64,000 nt of DNA from a virus. Of this stretch, positions 8,159-17,810 are shown piece after piece. Below the pieces are notes generated by a model. The model was not told the DNA's origin and searched no databases. It worked only from the letters and a program-made list of their open reading frames with translations. The number at the start of each line of letters is the position of its first letter. Position 1 is the stretch's first letter. The translations under genes and the position numbers were made by a program. The stretch covers positions 1 through 64,000 of IMG/VR virus record IMGVR_UViG_3300043464_001679, one strand, 5' to 3'.

Positions 8159-10018
8159 ATGGAATTATCAAATCAAATTCTATCAGACATTACTGTCTAC
8201 ATGAAGTACGCAAAATATCTCCCTGAAAAACAAAGAAGAGAGACTTGGGAAGAATTGGTGACTAGAAACAAAGAAATGCACCAAAGAAAATACCCACAAT
8301 TAAAAGAAGAAATTGAGAATGTTTATAAGTTGGTATACGACAGAAAAGTTTTACCTTCCATGCGTTCTTTACAATTTGGTGGTAGACCGATTGAAATATC
8401 ACCTAACAGAGTATACAATTGTGCTTATTTACCTATTGACCATTTAGATGCCTTTTCAGAAACAATGTTTCTTTTATTAGGTGGTACTGGTGTAGGTTAT
8501 TCAGTACAAAAACATCACGTTGAAAAATTACCTGAAATACAAAAACCAAACCCTGACAGAACAAGAAGATACCTAGTTGGTGACTCTATTGAAGGTTGGG
8601 CTGACGCTATTAAAGTTTTAATGAAATCTTACTTTGGAGTAACATCATCAACACCAATGTTCGATTTTTCTGATATTAGACCAAAAGGGGCTTTATTAGT
8701 CACATCAGGAGGTAAAGCACCAGGTCCACAACCACTAAAAGACTGTGTTCACAACATTAAGAAAGTTTTGGATGCAAAAGAAAATGGTGAAAAACTTACA
8801 ACACTAGAAACACATGATATTGTATGTCACATTGCTGACGCTGTATTAGCTGGTGGTATCCGTAGAGCAGCACTTATCTCTTTATTTTCAGCCGATGACA
8901 ATGAAATGATTACTTGTAAATCAGGTGCATGGTGGGAACTTAACCCACAAAGAGGTAGAGCTAATAACTCAGCAGTTCTTCTTAGAAATAAAATTACAAA
9001 AGAATTTTTCTTAGATTTATGGAAAAGAGTTGAATTGTCTGGGGCTGGTGAACCTGGTATCTATTTTTCTTACGATAAAGATTGGGGAACAAACCCTTGT
9101 TGTGAAATTGCACTTAGACCTTATCAGTTCTGTAATCTTTGTGAGGTAAATGTATCTAACATTGAATCACAAGAAGACTTTGAAGAAAGAGTTAAAGCGG
9201 CAGCATTTATTGGGACACTTCAAGCAGGATATACAGATTTCCATTACTTAAGAGATGTTTGGAAAAGAACAACTGAAAAAGATGCTTTAATCGGTGTTTC
9301 CATGACAGGAATCGGTTCAGGTGTTGTATTGGGTTATGATATGAAAGCTGCGGCTGAAGCTGTTAAAACTGAAAATGAAAGAGTAGCGGGTATCATCGGT
9401 ATTAATCCGGCAGCAAGAACTACAACAGTTAAACCAGCGGGAACAACTTCTCTTACTCTTGGAACCTCTTCGGGTATTCACGCTTGGCATAATGATTATT
9501 ATATTCGTAGAGTACGTGTAGGTAAAAATGAGTCAATCTATACTTACCTATCTATCTACCACCCTGAATTAGTTGAAGATGAAGTATTCAGACCACATGA
9601 TACAGCTGTGATTTCAGTACCACAAAAATCACCTATCGGTTCAATCCTTAGACATGAATCACCATTCCAATTATTGGAAAGAGTGAAAAAAGTTTCACAA
9701 GAATGGATTAAACCTGGCCATAGAACAGGACAAAATACACATAATGTATCAGCAACAATTTCATTAAAAGATGAGGATTGGGAATTAGCTGGTGAATGGA
9801 TGTGGGATAATCGTAAATATTATAACGGATTATCGGTATTACCCTATAATGGAGGCAGTTATCAACAAGCTCCTTTTGAAGATTGTGATGAAGAAACTTA
9901 CGAAAGAATGATGAAATCACTTACTAATATAGATTTAAGTAAAGTAGTTGAGTTGAGTGATAACACTGATTTAAGTGGTGAATTAGCTTGTAGCGGATCA
10001 GGATGTGAAATCAAATAA
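8159..10018 (+). CDS. nrdJ: Adenosylcobalamin-dependent (class II) ribonucleotide reductase
   Basis: This enzyme reduces ribonucleotides to deoxyribonucleotides without oxygen and without a small subunit, using coenzyme B12 to form a thiyl radical. It resembles monomeric RTPR. Landmarks are LPSMRSLQFGG near the N-terminus, RVYNCAYLP (the half-cystine site), GGTGVGYS, GGIRRAAL, then NPCCEIALR carrying the active-site Cys and Glu. AARTTTVKPAGTTS follows, and CSGSGCEIK at the extreme C-terminus provides the redox Cys pair re-reduced by thioredoxin/glutaredoxin. It is 619 aa, shorter than the ~740 aa bacterial RTPR. It is the last large gene of the replication block. Activity would require host or salvaged cobalamin. 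A glutaredoxin gene lies at 57819. Confidence 0.93.
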   Translation: MELSNQILSDITVYMKYAKYLPEKQRRETWEELVTRNKEMHQRKYPQLKEEIENVYKLVYDRKVLPSMRSLQFGGRPIEISPNRVYNCAYLPIDHLDAFSETMFLLLGGTGVGYSVQKHHVEKLPEIQKPNPDRTRRYLVGDSIEGWADAIKVLMKSYFGVTSSTPMFDFSDIRPKGALLVTSGGKAPGPQPLKDCVHNIKKVLDAKENGEKLTTLETHDIVCHIADAVLAGGIRRAALISLFSADDNEMITCKSGAWWELNPQRGRANNSAVLLRNKITKEFFLDLWKRVELSGAGEPGIYFSYDKDWGTNPCCEIALRPYQFCNLCEVNVSNIESQEDFEERVKAAAFIGTLQAGYTDFHYLRDVWKRTTEKDALIGVSMTGIGSGVVLGYDMKAAAEAVKTENERVAGIIGINPAARTTTVKPAGTTSLTLGTSSGIHAWHNDYYIRRVRVGKNESIYTYLSIYHPELVEDEVFRPHDTAVISVPQKSPIGSILRHESPFQLLERVKKVSQEWIKPGHRTGQNTHNVSATISLKDEDWELAGEWMWDNRKYYNGLSVLPYNGGSYQQAPFEDCDEETYERMMKSLTNIDLSKVVELSDNTDLSGELACSGSGCEIK

Positions 10019-10028
10019 AAAAGTAAAA

Positions 10029-10106
10029 GTGTCTTGGGGTAACGATATTACCTTAACACAACAAGTACTTATAGCATTTTACAATATTCGTAAACAAAAT
10101 GGTTAA
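10029..10106 (+). CDS. Possible small protein, 25 aa
   Basis: A GTG-initiated frame follows the reductase stop by 10 nt and ends just before the terminator hairpin. It encodes MSWGNDITLTQQVLIAFYNI then RKQNG, a plausible amphipathic helix (LTQQVLIAFYNIRK). The frame differs from that of the reductase. It fills the only room between the reductase and the terminator and ends cleanly, but 25 codons can be open by chance. No family is recognised. Confidence 0.28.
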   Translation: MSWGNDITLTQQVLIAFYNIRKQNG

Positions 10107-10110
10107 AACT

Positions 10111-10134
10111 AACCCCTCTTCGGAGGGGTTTTTT
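10111..10134 (+). terminator. Strong Rho-independent terminator
   Basis: AACCCCTC, TTCG tetraloop, GAGGGGTT, then a T tract. This GC-rich 8-bp stem with a UUCG loop is much stronger than its surroundings. It separates the replication block from the tail operon. Confidence 0.93.
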
Positions 10135-10173
10135 ATGCCTAAAATTTACATTTCATATTTATAGTATAAATTA

Positions 10174-10195
10174 TATGTTTGGATATTTATAAATA
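10174..10195 (+). promoter_or_regulatory. Tandem host-type (TATGTTTG) and late-type (TATTTATAAATA) promoter for the tail operon
   Basis: TATGTTTG at 10174-10181 fits the Bacteroidetes -7 consensus TAnnTTTG, with a TTTC 19 nt upstream (10151-10154). TATTTATAAATA at 10184-10195 contains the T4-late octamer TATAAATA and ends 6 nt before the ATG at 10202. The same tandem order occurs before 52171. The tail operon starts here after a strong terminator, so a promoter is required. Confidence 0.55.
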
Positions 10196-10201
10196 AAAAT
10201 A

Positions 10202-10606
10202 ATGGCAGAAAGATTTATAAACATAGCATTCCCGTTTAGAGATGATGAAGTAAAAAACTACTTCCTCCAAATGAATAAAAATAGTTATGATGCTATTAAA
10301 TCTGATTTAATACATCTTTTATTAACAACACCAGGGGATAGATTATATTTACCAGACTTTGGTACAAATTTAAGACAATATTTATTTGAACCTAATGATA
10401 ATAAAGTTAGAGATGATATTAAAACTGAAATACAAACCGCTGTTAGCAAGTATATACCAAATCTAACAATAACAACTTTAACTGTTGATAGACCCCAAGA
10501 TAATGAATATGGTAGTAAATCAGAACACACCGCTATAGTTCGTATTGATTACGTGGTTACTGAAGGGGCTTTAAATAAAGTGGATTTTATAACATTAACA
10601 GTTTAA
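10202..10606 (+). CDS. 25: Baseplate wedge protein, gp25-like
   Basis: This is a structural subunit of the contractile-tail baseplate that connects the wedge to the sheath (GPW/gp25 family). At 134 aa it equals T4 gp25 (132 aa). Diagnostic features are LLLTTPGDRLYLPDFGTNLR and the LFEPND motif near residue 65, followed by two beta strands ending in DFITLTV. It is the first gene of the tail operon, immediately downstream of the tandem promoter boxes. The gp6-like gene follows 12 nt later, the conserved T4/P2 order (gp25-gp6; W-J). Confidence 0.9.
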   Translation: MAERFINIAFPFRDDEVKNYFLQMNKNSYDAIKSDLIHLLLTTPGDRLYLPDFGTNLRQYLFEPNDNKVRDDIKTEIQTAVSKYIPNLTITTLTVDRPQDNEYGSKSEHTAIVRIDYVVTEGALNKVDFITLTV

Positions 10607-10617
10607 AATAAAAAAAT

Positions 10618-12504
10618 ATGGCAACACAAAGTAAAAAAATAAATTATTTTGCTAGAAATTTCGCTGACGTAAGAACGGAGTTAGTTAATTTTATTAAATT
10701 ATATTACCCAGAAGTATTTTCTGATTTTAATGATGCCTCAGTTGGTATGATGTTATTAGAATTAAATGCGGCTGTTGGTGATATGTTATCTTACCATACT
10801 GATAGGATGTTTAATGAAACATTTCTTGATTACGCACAAGAAAGAAAAAATGTTTTAGCAATAGCTAGAACATTAGGGTTAAAAATACCTGGATTAAGAC
10901 CTAGTATTACTTTGGTTGATTATTCTGTTGTTGTACCTGTTTATGGTGATACTTGGGATATTAGATATGCCCCTGTAATTAGATTTGGTTCACAAGTTTT
11001 AGGTGGTGGACAAGTTTTTGAAAATTTAGAGGATATTGATTTTTCATCACCTTATACTTCTGGTGGTGTACCTAATAGACTAATTTTACCTAATGTCGAT
11101 GATAATGGTGTTTTACAAAATTATACTATTGTAAAAAGAGAATTAGTAGTTAATGGTCTGACTAAGATATTCAAAAAAACTATATCTCCAGCAGACTCAG
11201 TACCTTTTTTAGAAGTTTTCTTACCTGATACAAATGTTTTATCTATAGAAAGTATTATAAATCTAGAAGGAACAAACTATGTAAACAACCCTACCATAGA
11301 TCAATTTATAGATCCTAGTTTAAGATGGTATGAAATGGACTCATTAGCTGAAGATAAAGTTTTCATTGAAGACGGTACTAGAGTTAGTGATAATGAGTCG
11401 GTAAAACCTGGTAAGTATGTTCATACCACAAGAAAATTTATTAGAGAATTCACTGATAATAATTATTGTAAAATAACTTTTGGTAGTGGGGTTAGTACTG
11501 ACCAAGAACAATCAGAAAGTTTAGTGGCTAGTGGAATAAAAATAGGTGATTTTATCAACACTATCGCTTTAGGTGAAATACCTAAACCTAATACAACAAT
11601 GTTTATTAGATATAGAGCTGGTGGTGGTCCTAGTAGTAACGTGGGTCCTAATATTATAAATGGTGTTGGAAATATGTTAATTAATGTTACAGGACCAAAT
11701 ACGGCAACTAATCAAACTGTTATTAGGTCGTTAAGGGTGAATAATCCAGTTCCAGCTATTGGTGGTGCTGGGGTGCCTTCCGTTGACCAAATAAGACAAT
11801 ATACAAAATATAATTTCGCTTCACAGAACAGAGCTGTAACCATTAAAGATTATGAGGCTATATTGGCTAAAATACCTGGTAAATTTGGTTCACCTTACAG
11901 ACACAAAATCACTGAAACACAAAATAAAATAGTTATTTACACATTAGGTTTAGATGCCTCAGGTAAGTTATCAAACCAATCAACAAATACCTTAAAAGAA
12001 AATATTGCCACTTGGTTAGCTGATTATCGTATGATTAATGATTATGTTTTAGTTGGGGATGGTAGAATAATAAATTTAGCTTTTGAAATGGATTTATTTA
12101 TTGATAAACAAGTAAACCAATCAGAAGTAATAAATAATGTCATAAATAAAGTTAAAAATTATTTTGACATTAAAAAATGGCAAATGGGTGAGACCATTTA
12201 TATGGCTCAATTAGTTGAGAGTATTAATAATGTTGGTGGGGTATTAAACGTTATTGATATTAGGGTTTATAACCTTATTGGGGCACCATACTCATTAAAT
12301 TCAATAACATCACAAAATTTTATACCAACAGCTAGTTTAACATCACCAATACCTTTTAATAACGCACAACAAATAGATTTGGGTAGTGATTACGCCTTAT
12401 TTGGTTCTGTTGATTCTATGTTTGAAATTAAATTCCCTGAAAACGATATAAAAGTAAGAGTAAAAAGAAGTTCTACTGTTACTGATACCGTAAATATCTC
12501 TTAA
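10618..12504 (+). CDS. 6: Baseplate wedge protein, gp6/baseplate J-like
   Basis: This core wedge subunit forms the inner baseplate ring together with gp25 and gp7-type proteins. It is 628 aa, against 660 in T4 gp6. The N-terminal region contains DFNDASVGMMLLELNAAVGDMLSYHTDRMFNE, the helical segment typical of J-like proteins (only partly quoted here: DASVGMMLLELNAAV). The centre carries the SSNVGPNIINGV loop, and the sequence VTIKDYEAILAKIPGKFG marks the conserved J domain near residue 405. The gene downstream starts on the last base of this stop codon (TAATG), so translation is coupled. Confidence 0.87.
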   Translation: MATQSKKINYFARNFADVRTELVNFIKLYYPEVFSDFNDASVGMMLLELNAAVGDMLSYHTDRMFNETFLDYAQERKNVLAIARTLGLKIPGLRPSITLVDYSVVVPVYGDTWDIRYAPVIRFGSQVLGGGQVFENLEDIDFSSPYTSGGVPNRLILPNVDDNGVLQNYTIVKRELVVNGLTKIFKKTISPADSVPFLEVFLPDTNVLSIESIINLEGTNYVNNPTIDQFIDPSLRWYEMDSLAEDKVFIEDGTRVSDNESVKPGKYVHTTRKFIREFTDNNYCKITFGSGVSTDQEQSESLVASGIKIGDFINTIALGEIPKPNTTMFIRYRAGGGPSSNVGPNIINGVGNMLINVTGPNTATNQTVIRSLRVNNPVPAIGGAGVPSVDQIRQYTKYNFASQNRAVTIKDYEAILAKIPGKFGSPYRHKITETQNKIVIYTLGLDASGKLSNQSTNTLKENIATWLADYRMINDYVLVGDGRIINLAFEMDLFIDKQVNQSEVINNVINKVKNYFDIKKWQMGETIYMAQLVESINNVGGVLNVIDIRVYNLIGAPYSLNSITSQNFIPTASLTSPIPFNNAQQIDLGSDYALFGSVDSMFEIKFPENDIKVRVKRSSTVTDTVNIS

Positions 12505-14330
12505 TGGATAATATTAAACAAATAATAGGAAGTGCTAGATATAAATTAGCTCCAGATGAAGATTTTAACTACAAAATACATTTGGAGAGTACTTCTAGCG
12601 GTTTAAAAAATAATCTAAATAAAATAATTTCAGATTTTAGTGCCGAACAACTTTTTACTGATGAAAGAAATGATTCCACAAAATATAGAATTTTAGGTAG
12701 ATTAAATTTAATAACAGACAACTCTATTTTTTATACAGTAACAACTACTTCACCTGGGGGAGTACCTCAAATAACAACGTACCCTTCAAACACAGACTGG
12801 GATTTTTTATTTTATGTTGACCCTGTTAATGGTATACAACCTAAAAATTGGGTTCTACAAATATTATATCCAAGTAAAATTGATAAGTATACTAATGTGG
12901 GTACTAATCAGGCTTATAAAGGTATTTCTATTAATAGTCTCACATCAGTAAATCCTTCTGGTAGTAAAAACCAAGTATTACTTAACACAGAACAAAAAAA
13001 CAAATTATCCTTTGGTGATATTTGTTATGTATACAGTAATACCCATTTTAGTAATTATACTGGTTTTCATACAGTAGAGTATTTGGGTGTTGATGGTAAT
13101 TTTTTAGAAAATAATATTAGATTAACTACTGAATATATAGGACCAGCTAACGGCAATAAGTTAACACTAAAAAGAGTAATTAATGTTTCGGATGACGATA
13201 TTAATTTTGTTGACCCAAAACAAATTTTATCAGCCACACCAACAGACATTAGTGGTAATACCACAGTATCTTTAACTAATGCTAATTACACAACAATTAA
13301 AACAGGTAATTTAACACCTGCTTTTTCAGCTTCTACACATAATCTAAGAAAATCTGATTATGTTGAAATTAGATGCCCGAATGGTCCAGCATTATTAAAC
13401 GGTTTGTATAGAGTAGAACATATAATAGATAGATATAATTTTGTTATAGATTTAAGGACAGGTCTTACTCCTGGTACTAATATACCTTTAGGTGTTATAA
13501 AACCTTTATTTAGGAGATTAGATGGAATACCATCCGATTATTATATTAGAAAATTCACTTTATTAACAAGTAATGAGTATGATGTAAATAAAGCAACTTC
13601 TTTTGGAAATAGCATCTACCCAAAAGTTAATATAAATAAATTGGGTGTTGCTAACGATACTTGGTTGTTCACTTTCACTAATGATATAAATACTGTTGGT
13701 TTATATAGTCATAAAGGTGGTAATTTAACTGAATTATACTTAGGTATTATTAAAAAATCAGGTAAAAATAGTATTGATTGGTCTGATGTGACAGCACATT
13801 GGGATTTCCAATATTTAGTTGCTAACACAGCAAATGGTTTAGAAACAATATCAGAAAATAACCCGTTAGGTGGTGGGTCTATAGAAAAAAATATCCCTAA
13901 CTCTAGTGAATATTTTGGTGATTTTGTTGAATATAATAGGGGTGAGATTACGGAAAAAATAGTATCTAAAATAGTACATAGATTTGCTTTAAATAACAAT
14001 AACACACCACAAAGGGGTTATTACTATGATCCATTCCAAAGAATTTATATTAGAAAATTTTCTAATATAATAGAAACAGCCTTCACTGACGATAATGTTA
14101 TTGGTATACCTGGTGACGCTGAATTAAGACCCAATAAATCTTATGAATGGAAAGATATTTTAGAACCTGGTTATATAGAAGAAGGTAATAATGGTGTTGA
14201 TTACCCATTTTTAAATGGTGCTAATTACATATTTTTAAATAAATACGTTTATTTAAGAAGACAAATACCAGATGTACCGATACCAGTGACAAATAACACT
14301 AATAGCCAAAAAATAAGTCTAATCTGTTAA
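12504..14330 (+). CDS. Tail/baseplate structural protein, 608 aa
   Basis: Function is inferred from position between the gp6-like gene and other tail genes, and from a Thr/Asn/Ser/Gly-rich beta-strand composition with no enzyme motif. It occupies the place where T4-like phages encode gp7/gp8-type wedge components, but I cannot align it to either. Residues ~300-350 hold a beta motif, HNLRKSDYVEIRCPNG, like small barrel domains found in phage and SLT proteins. Both ends are coupled to neighbours by 1-nt TAATG overlaps. Confidence 0.65.
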   Translation: MDNIKQIIGSARYKLAPDEDFNYKIHLESTSSGLKNNLNKIISDFSAEQLFTDERNDSTKYRILGRLNLITDNSIFYTVTTTSPGGVPQITTYPSNTDWDFLFYVDPVNGIQPKNWVLQILYPSKIDKYTNVGTNQAYKGISINSLTSVNPSGSKNQVLLNTEQKNKLSFGDICYVYSNTHFSNYTGFHTVEYLGVDGNFLENNIRLTTEYIGPANGNKLTLKRVINVSDDDINFVDPKQILSATPTDISGNTTVSLTNANYTTIKTGNLTPAFSASTHNLRKSDYVEIRCPNGPALLNGLYRVEHIIDRYNFVIDLRTGLTPGTNIPLGVIKPLFRRLDGIPSDYYIRKFTLLTSNEYDVNKATSFGNSIYPKVNINKLGVANDTWLFTFTNDINTVGLYSHKGGNLTELYLGIIKKSGKNSIDWSDVTAHWDFQYLVANTANGLETISENNPLGGGSIEKNIPNSSEYFGDFVEYNRGEITEKIVSKIVHRFALNNNNTPQRGYYYDPFQRIYIRKFSNIIETAFTDDNVIGIPGDAELRPNKSYEWKDILEPGYIEEGNNGVDYPFLNGANYIFLNKYVYLRRQIPDVPIPVTNNTNSQKISLIC

Positions 14331-15349
14331 TGAGTGTTTATAGATATCAAATAAGGAATAATTTTACTAATTTAACTGGTGGTACAATAGATCCCATGTT
14401 AAATCCTGCCACTGGTACACAAGAGTTTACTAGTTATTTAACCACTTATAGTAATAAACCTGGACAGAATTTTTCTAATGACACTTCCCCAGTAAATTTT
14501 GCTGAAAATTATTTTTTAAAACCTTTGTTTAATAATATTAAAGATTTATTAAATAACGGTGGGATACAAGAATTTTATGATATAACAAATCAAGGAATTT
14601 TAATATCTTCTGGGGCTACGATAGATCCAAAATATAACTATAAAAACATAAACATACCGGTAAACCTAAAAATAGAACCAGCAGATTATTCTGATGATAT
14701 TAATTCTTTTATAAAAAGAGAAAAATTAAAATCTATAAACCCTATAATAGATGGTGAGAGAGTTAAATACTTAACAACAGATTACCAACCAATAACAATA
14801 AATTTTAGGTTTTATAATAAAAACTCTGACTCCTTTGTTCCACCTGGCACAAATACTGGTGAAGGTTATCAGGCAGCAGGTTTTTTACCATCTGAAATAG
14901 GTTTAAAAAATAATTTTAAGAAAAGTTATTTTAGATTATATTTTTATGATAATAATGATACTAAAACACAAAATTTATTATTAACTGAAGATATAAGTAC
15001 CTATGGTAGTACAATACCTTCGTTTAATTTTAGTAAAATTTTTTGGTTAAAGAATGACCCAGTATTCTCTTCTACTACTATCATTAATAGGAGGGTTTAC
15101 ATGGAAGCAAGATTTTTTAATGCTAAAACTGGTAGAGTACATAGATTTATTAATACCCCTTTAAGCGTATCTTTTCCGGTAAACATAAGTATATTAGCTA
15201 ACAACCAAAGTTGGAAAAGTAGTAAAATTTTAATATTAAATCCTAAATTAAATAATGGAAATAGATATTTTGAAATAGACCAATCACTACCACTTGGGGC
15301 TAACACTACGAATAGTATAACATTTACAGAATATGTACTAGAAGTTTAA
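14330..15349 (+). CDS. Tail/baseplate structural protein, 339 aa
   Basis: This predicted virion protein has mostly beta composition. It contains an N-terminal Asn/Thr/Gly-rich region, a helical patch NYFLKPLFNNIKDLLNNGG (~60-80) and a C-terminal beta domain with RRVYMEARFFNAKTGRVHRF. No family is recognised. It is coupled to its upstream neighbour by TAATG and separated from the next gene by 1 nt, so it belongs to the same late operon. Confidence 0.62.
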   Translation: MSVYRYQIRNNFTNLTGGTIDPMLNPATGTQEFTSYLTTYSNKPGQNFSNDTSPVNFAENYFLKPLFNNIKDLLNNGGIQEFYDITNQGILISSGATIDPKYNYKNINIPVNLKIEPADYSDDINSFIKREKLKSINPIIDGERVKYLTTDYQPITINFRFYNKNSDSFVPPGTNTGEGYQAAGFLPSEIGLKNNFKKSYFRLYFYDNNDTKTQNLLLTEDISTYGSTIPSFNFSKIFWLKNDPVFSSTTIINRRVYMEARFFNAKTGRVHRFINTPLSVSFPVNISILANNQSWKSSKILILNPKLNNGNRYFEIDQSLPLGANTTNSITFTEYVLEV

Positions 15350-15350
15350 A

Positions 15351-17810
15351 ATGAGTTTTTATAATAGAAAAATACAATATTACAAATCTTTTAAATTAAT
15401 TGATACAGACGGTGATGGTGTTAATGATACCATGGCATATAGCCCAATATCTGAATATTATTACCTACAATTTGGATTAGATCAAGATGTTAGGGATATT
15501 GGGCATTACACAAAAGGTGTTGAGTTAAAAAAACCTTTTCTTGAAATAATACCCTCTATTGGTCTTTGGTCTAAAAAATCTTTTAACGATAATACTAATA
15601 AAAGCCCATTCTCAACACCAATTGAATCTGGTACAACAATACCTTTTTGTAACGACCCAGAAGCCAATAACTATAATTCATCTTTATTTGGTTTAGACGG
15701 TTATTTACCTTGTACTGAAAATGAATGTTGTACTTACAACCAAACAAAAAATTATACTAAAACTAAGTCTAACACAATAGAAGAAGATTTAAATTGTTTA
15801 GCCTTTTATACCGATTGGGGTCCATGGAACAACGAATTAATTTATAACGATACTAAACAATCATTTATAAAAAAAACAGATTGTAGTTTTTCTTTAAGGT
15901 TAATAAATCAATTAAGTATTGAAAATGAATTTGTTAAAGGTGGTTGGTATGGTTCCTCTATTTTAATAGAGGTGGATAGTGGTCTTGGTTACACAATTTT
16001 AGAACCTGGAAATCCTATAATATACAATATAGACAATGGAATTGTTTTCAACCAAGAAAGTAAAACTTTTACTTTAGATGATAAAATTAGAGTTTGGAAA
16101 GCCAATTCTAATACAAACCCAAATAAGTATTACACAACAAAACCTTATAGAGATATAACTTTTAAGGCTGACAATAATAGTAAAATTAGGGTAACTTATT
16201 TTAATTCCAATATTGATATTACTTCATACCAAAAATACGCTAAATATTTAAGATTACAAACAATAAAAGGTAGTGTCCCGTCAACAATACCAACACCACC
16301 AACATTAACAACAATATTAAGTGGTTTTACTTGGGCTCAAAATTTAGAAAATATAAACAATTTTTTAGGTACACCAATTAATAGACAAAACGAAAACGAA
16401 ACTTTCCATTTTATAAATGATGGTGAAATAGAAACTAAACATATAACTTGGAATAATTATTTAAACGGTTATAAAAACCCTACAACAAAAGTTTATTGGG
16501 GGCCTTCTTCTAGTGAAATAGAGGTTGGTACTTTTTATTCTAATCCTGGTGTAGGTGTATTAAGTGATTTTGGTGATTCTATCACAAAAAATATTTTATA
16601 CGGAATAAACAATAGTGATTTAAATTATTTTAGTAACCCTGAAGAATTATTAGAAGAGTATATTTTTACTTGTGAAACTAAAGAAAATTATATTTCTTTT
16701 TTTGATAGAAATGGTGATGGTATTGTAGAAAGTGGTAAAAACGGTTCAGTAGATGATGGTTTATTTAGTAAAACTAGGTATGATTCACCATATATTTTTA
16801 TAAAACCAGGTACAACAGACGGGGTAGAACTTTTAATTGATAATCCGTTAACTATTACCTCAGAACAAGAAAAAGATTTTCCTTATAGTCCAAGTTCAGT
16901 AGGTGGTTGGAAAAATTATGCTTACGTTACTACTAATTTATCTAAACAATTAAGTAATAATACGGGTAAATACTCTTTTAAAAATGTTTCACCTACATGT
17001 CAAATGGGTGGAATCAACAATTTAAAAACTTTTGATGGTAACTTAGTAGATTCATCAAACGTGAATATATTTTTACAACAACCAATATTTAATGACATCT
17101 CACAGAAAGCTGATTTTGGTACTGGAACGACTGTACCTCATTTATGGAATAGTGACTTTATAAAATATAAAGGTGGTTGTTGTAGTAAATCTTATGACAG
17201 TTCATTAGATATATCTAAAAACGGACCTTATTATAATAGTGAGTGTTTTAATTGTCATACTCAAATGACATCTAGGTCTGCACAACCTATTTTGGAAAAT
17301 TCAGTTAGAATATCTATGCAAACAACTGATAGTGATGTTTATTACGGACCTTTTTATGACCCTCAAAACCCAACTTATAACGGTTACGGTTTAGCTTTTT
17401 CAAAGGCAAATAAATTTTGTAGAGAAGTTAAAAATAAAAATGGTGTTGAGGTCATAAATTCTGAAACTGGTGTAAACGGTGATGAACTTTACCTTGGTGG
17501 TATATTACACGGAGGTGGTGTACAGTATACCCCGAATACAAGTTTAGAGAATAATTATGGGGTAATAAAAAGTGTTCAGTTAGGTTTTGAGGAGATAACA
17601 TCAGTAAATTCTAATTCAAATTGTGTTAATGGAACTAAAATACCTCTTAAATGTAGTAAAGTATTTAATGACCCTAACTGTCCAAAGAACAATTGTATGA
17701 AATGTATATTTTGTTTTAAATGTAATTCAGAGGATAAACAACCTGGCATATTTACAGGTAATAACAGTGACCTAAAAGGGCCAACTGACGGTATAAATTA
17801 TTTAGGGTGA
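15351..17810 (+). CDS. Large Cys-rich tail structural protein with calcium-loop-like motifs, 819 aa
   Basis: This virion protein (by context) has two EF-hand/dockerin-like acidic loops: DTDGDGVNDT near residue 18 and DRNGDGIVES near residue 452. Both match DxDxDG/DxNxDG calcium-binding patterns. Cysteines cluster in NECCTYNQ (~125), GGCCSKS (~605) and a C-terminal knot with CPKNNCMKCIFCFKC. Such Cys density is rare in cytoplasmic phage proteins and suggests metal binding or disulfides in the exposed part of the tail. No homologue is recognised. The next gene begins with GTG overlapping its stop by 4 nt. Confidence 0.62.
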   Translation: MSFYNRKIQYYKSFKLIDTDGDGVNDTMAYSPISEYYYLQFGLDQDVRDIGHYTKGVELKKPFLEIIPSIGLWSKKSFNDNTNKSPFSTPIESGTTIPFCNDPEANNYNSSLFGLDGYLPCTENECCTYNQTKNYTKTKSNTIEEDLNCLAFYTDWGPWNNELIYNDTKQSFIKKTDCSFSLRLINQLSIENEFVKGGWYGSSILIEVDSGLGYTILEPGNPIIYNIDNGIVFNQESKTFTLDDKIRVWKANSNTNPNKYYTTKPYRDITFKADNNSKIRVTYFNSNIDITSYQKYAKYLRLQTIKGSVPSTIPTPPTLTTILSGFTWAQNLENINNFLGTPINRQNENETFHFINDGEIETKHITWNNYLNGYKNPTTKVYWGPSSSEIEVGTFYSNPGVGVLSDFGDSITKNILYGINNSDLNYFSNPEELLEEYIFTCETKENYISFFDRNGDGIVESGKNGSVDDGLFSKTRYDSPYIFIKPGTTDGVELLIDNPLTITSEQEKDFPYSPSSVGGWKNYAYVTTNLSKQLSNNTGKYSFKNVSPTCQMGGINNLKTFDGNLVDSSNVNIFLQQPIFNDISQKADFGTGTTVPHLWNSDFIKYKGGCCSKSYDSSLDISKNGPYYNSECFNCHTQMTSRSAQPILENSVRISMQTTDSDVYYGPFYDPQNPTYNGYGLAFSKANKFCREVKNKNGVEVINSETGVNGDELYLGGILHGGGVQYTPNTSLENNYGVIKSVQLGFEEITSVNSNSNCVNGTKIPLKCSKVFNDPNCPKNNCMKCIFCFKCNSEDKQPGIFTGNNSDLKGPTDGINYLG

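Noticed and set aside
10099-10164. 21-codon frame MVKTNPSSEGFFMPKIYISYL across the terminator
   Set aside because: It passes directly through the strong terminator hairpin and has no homologous look; likely chance.
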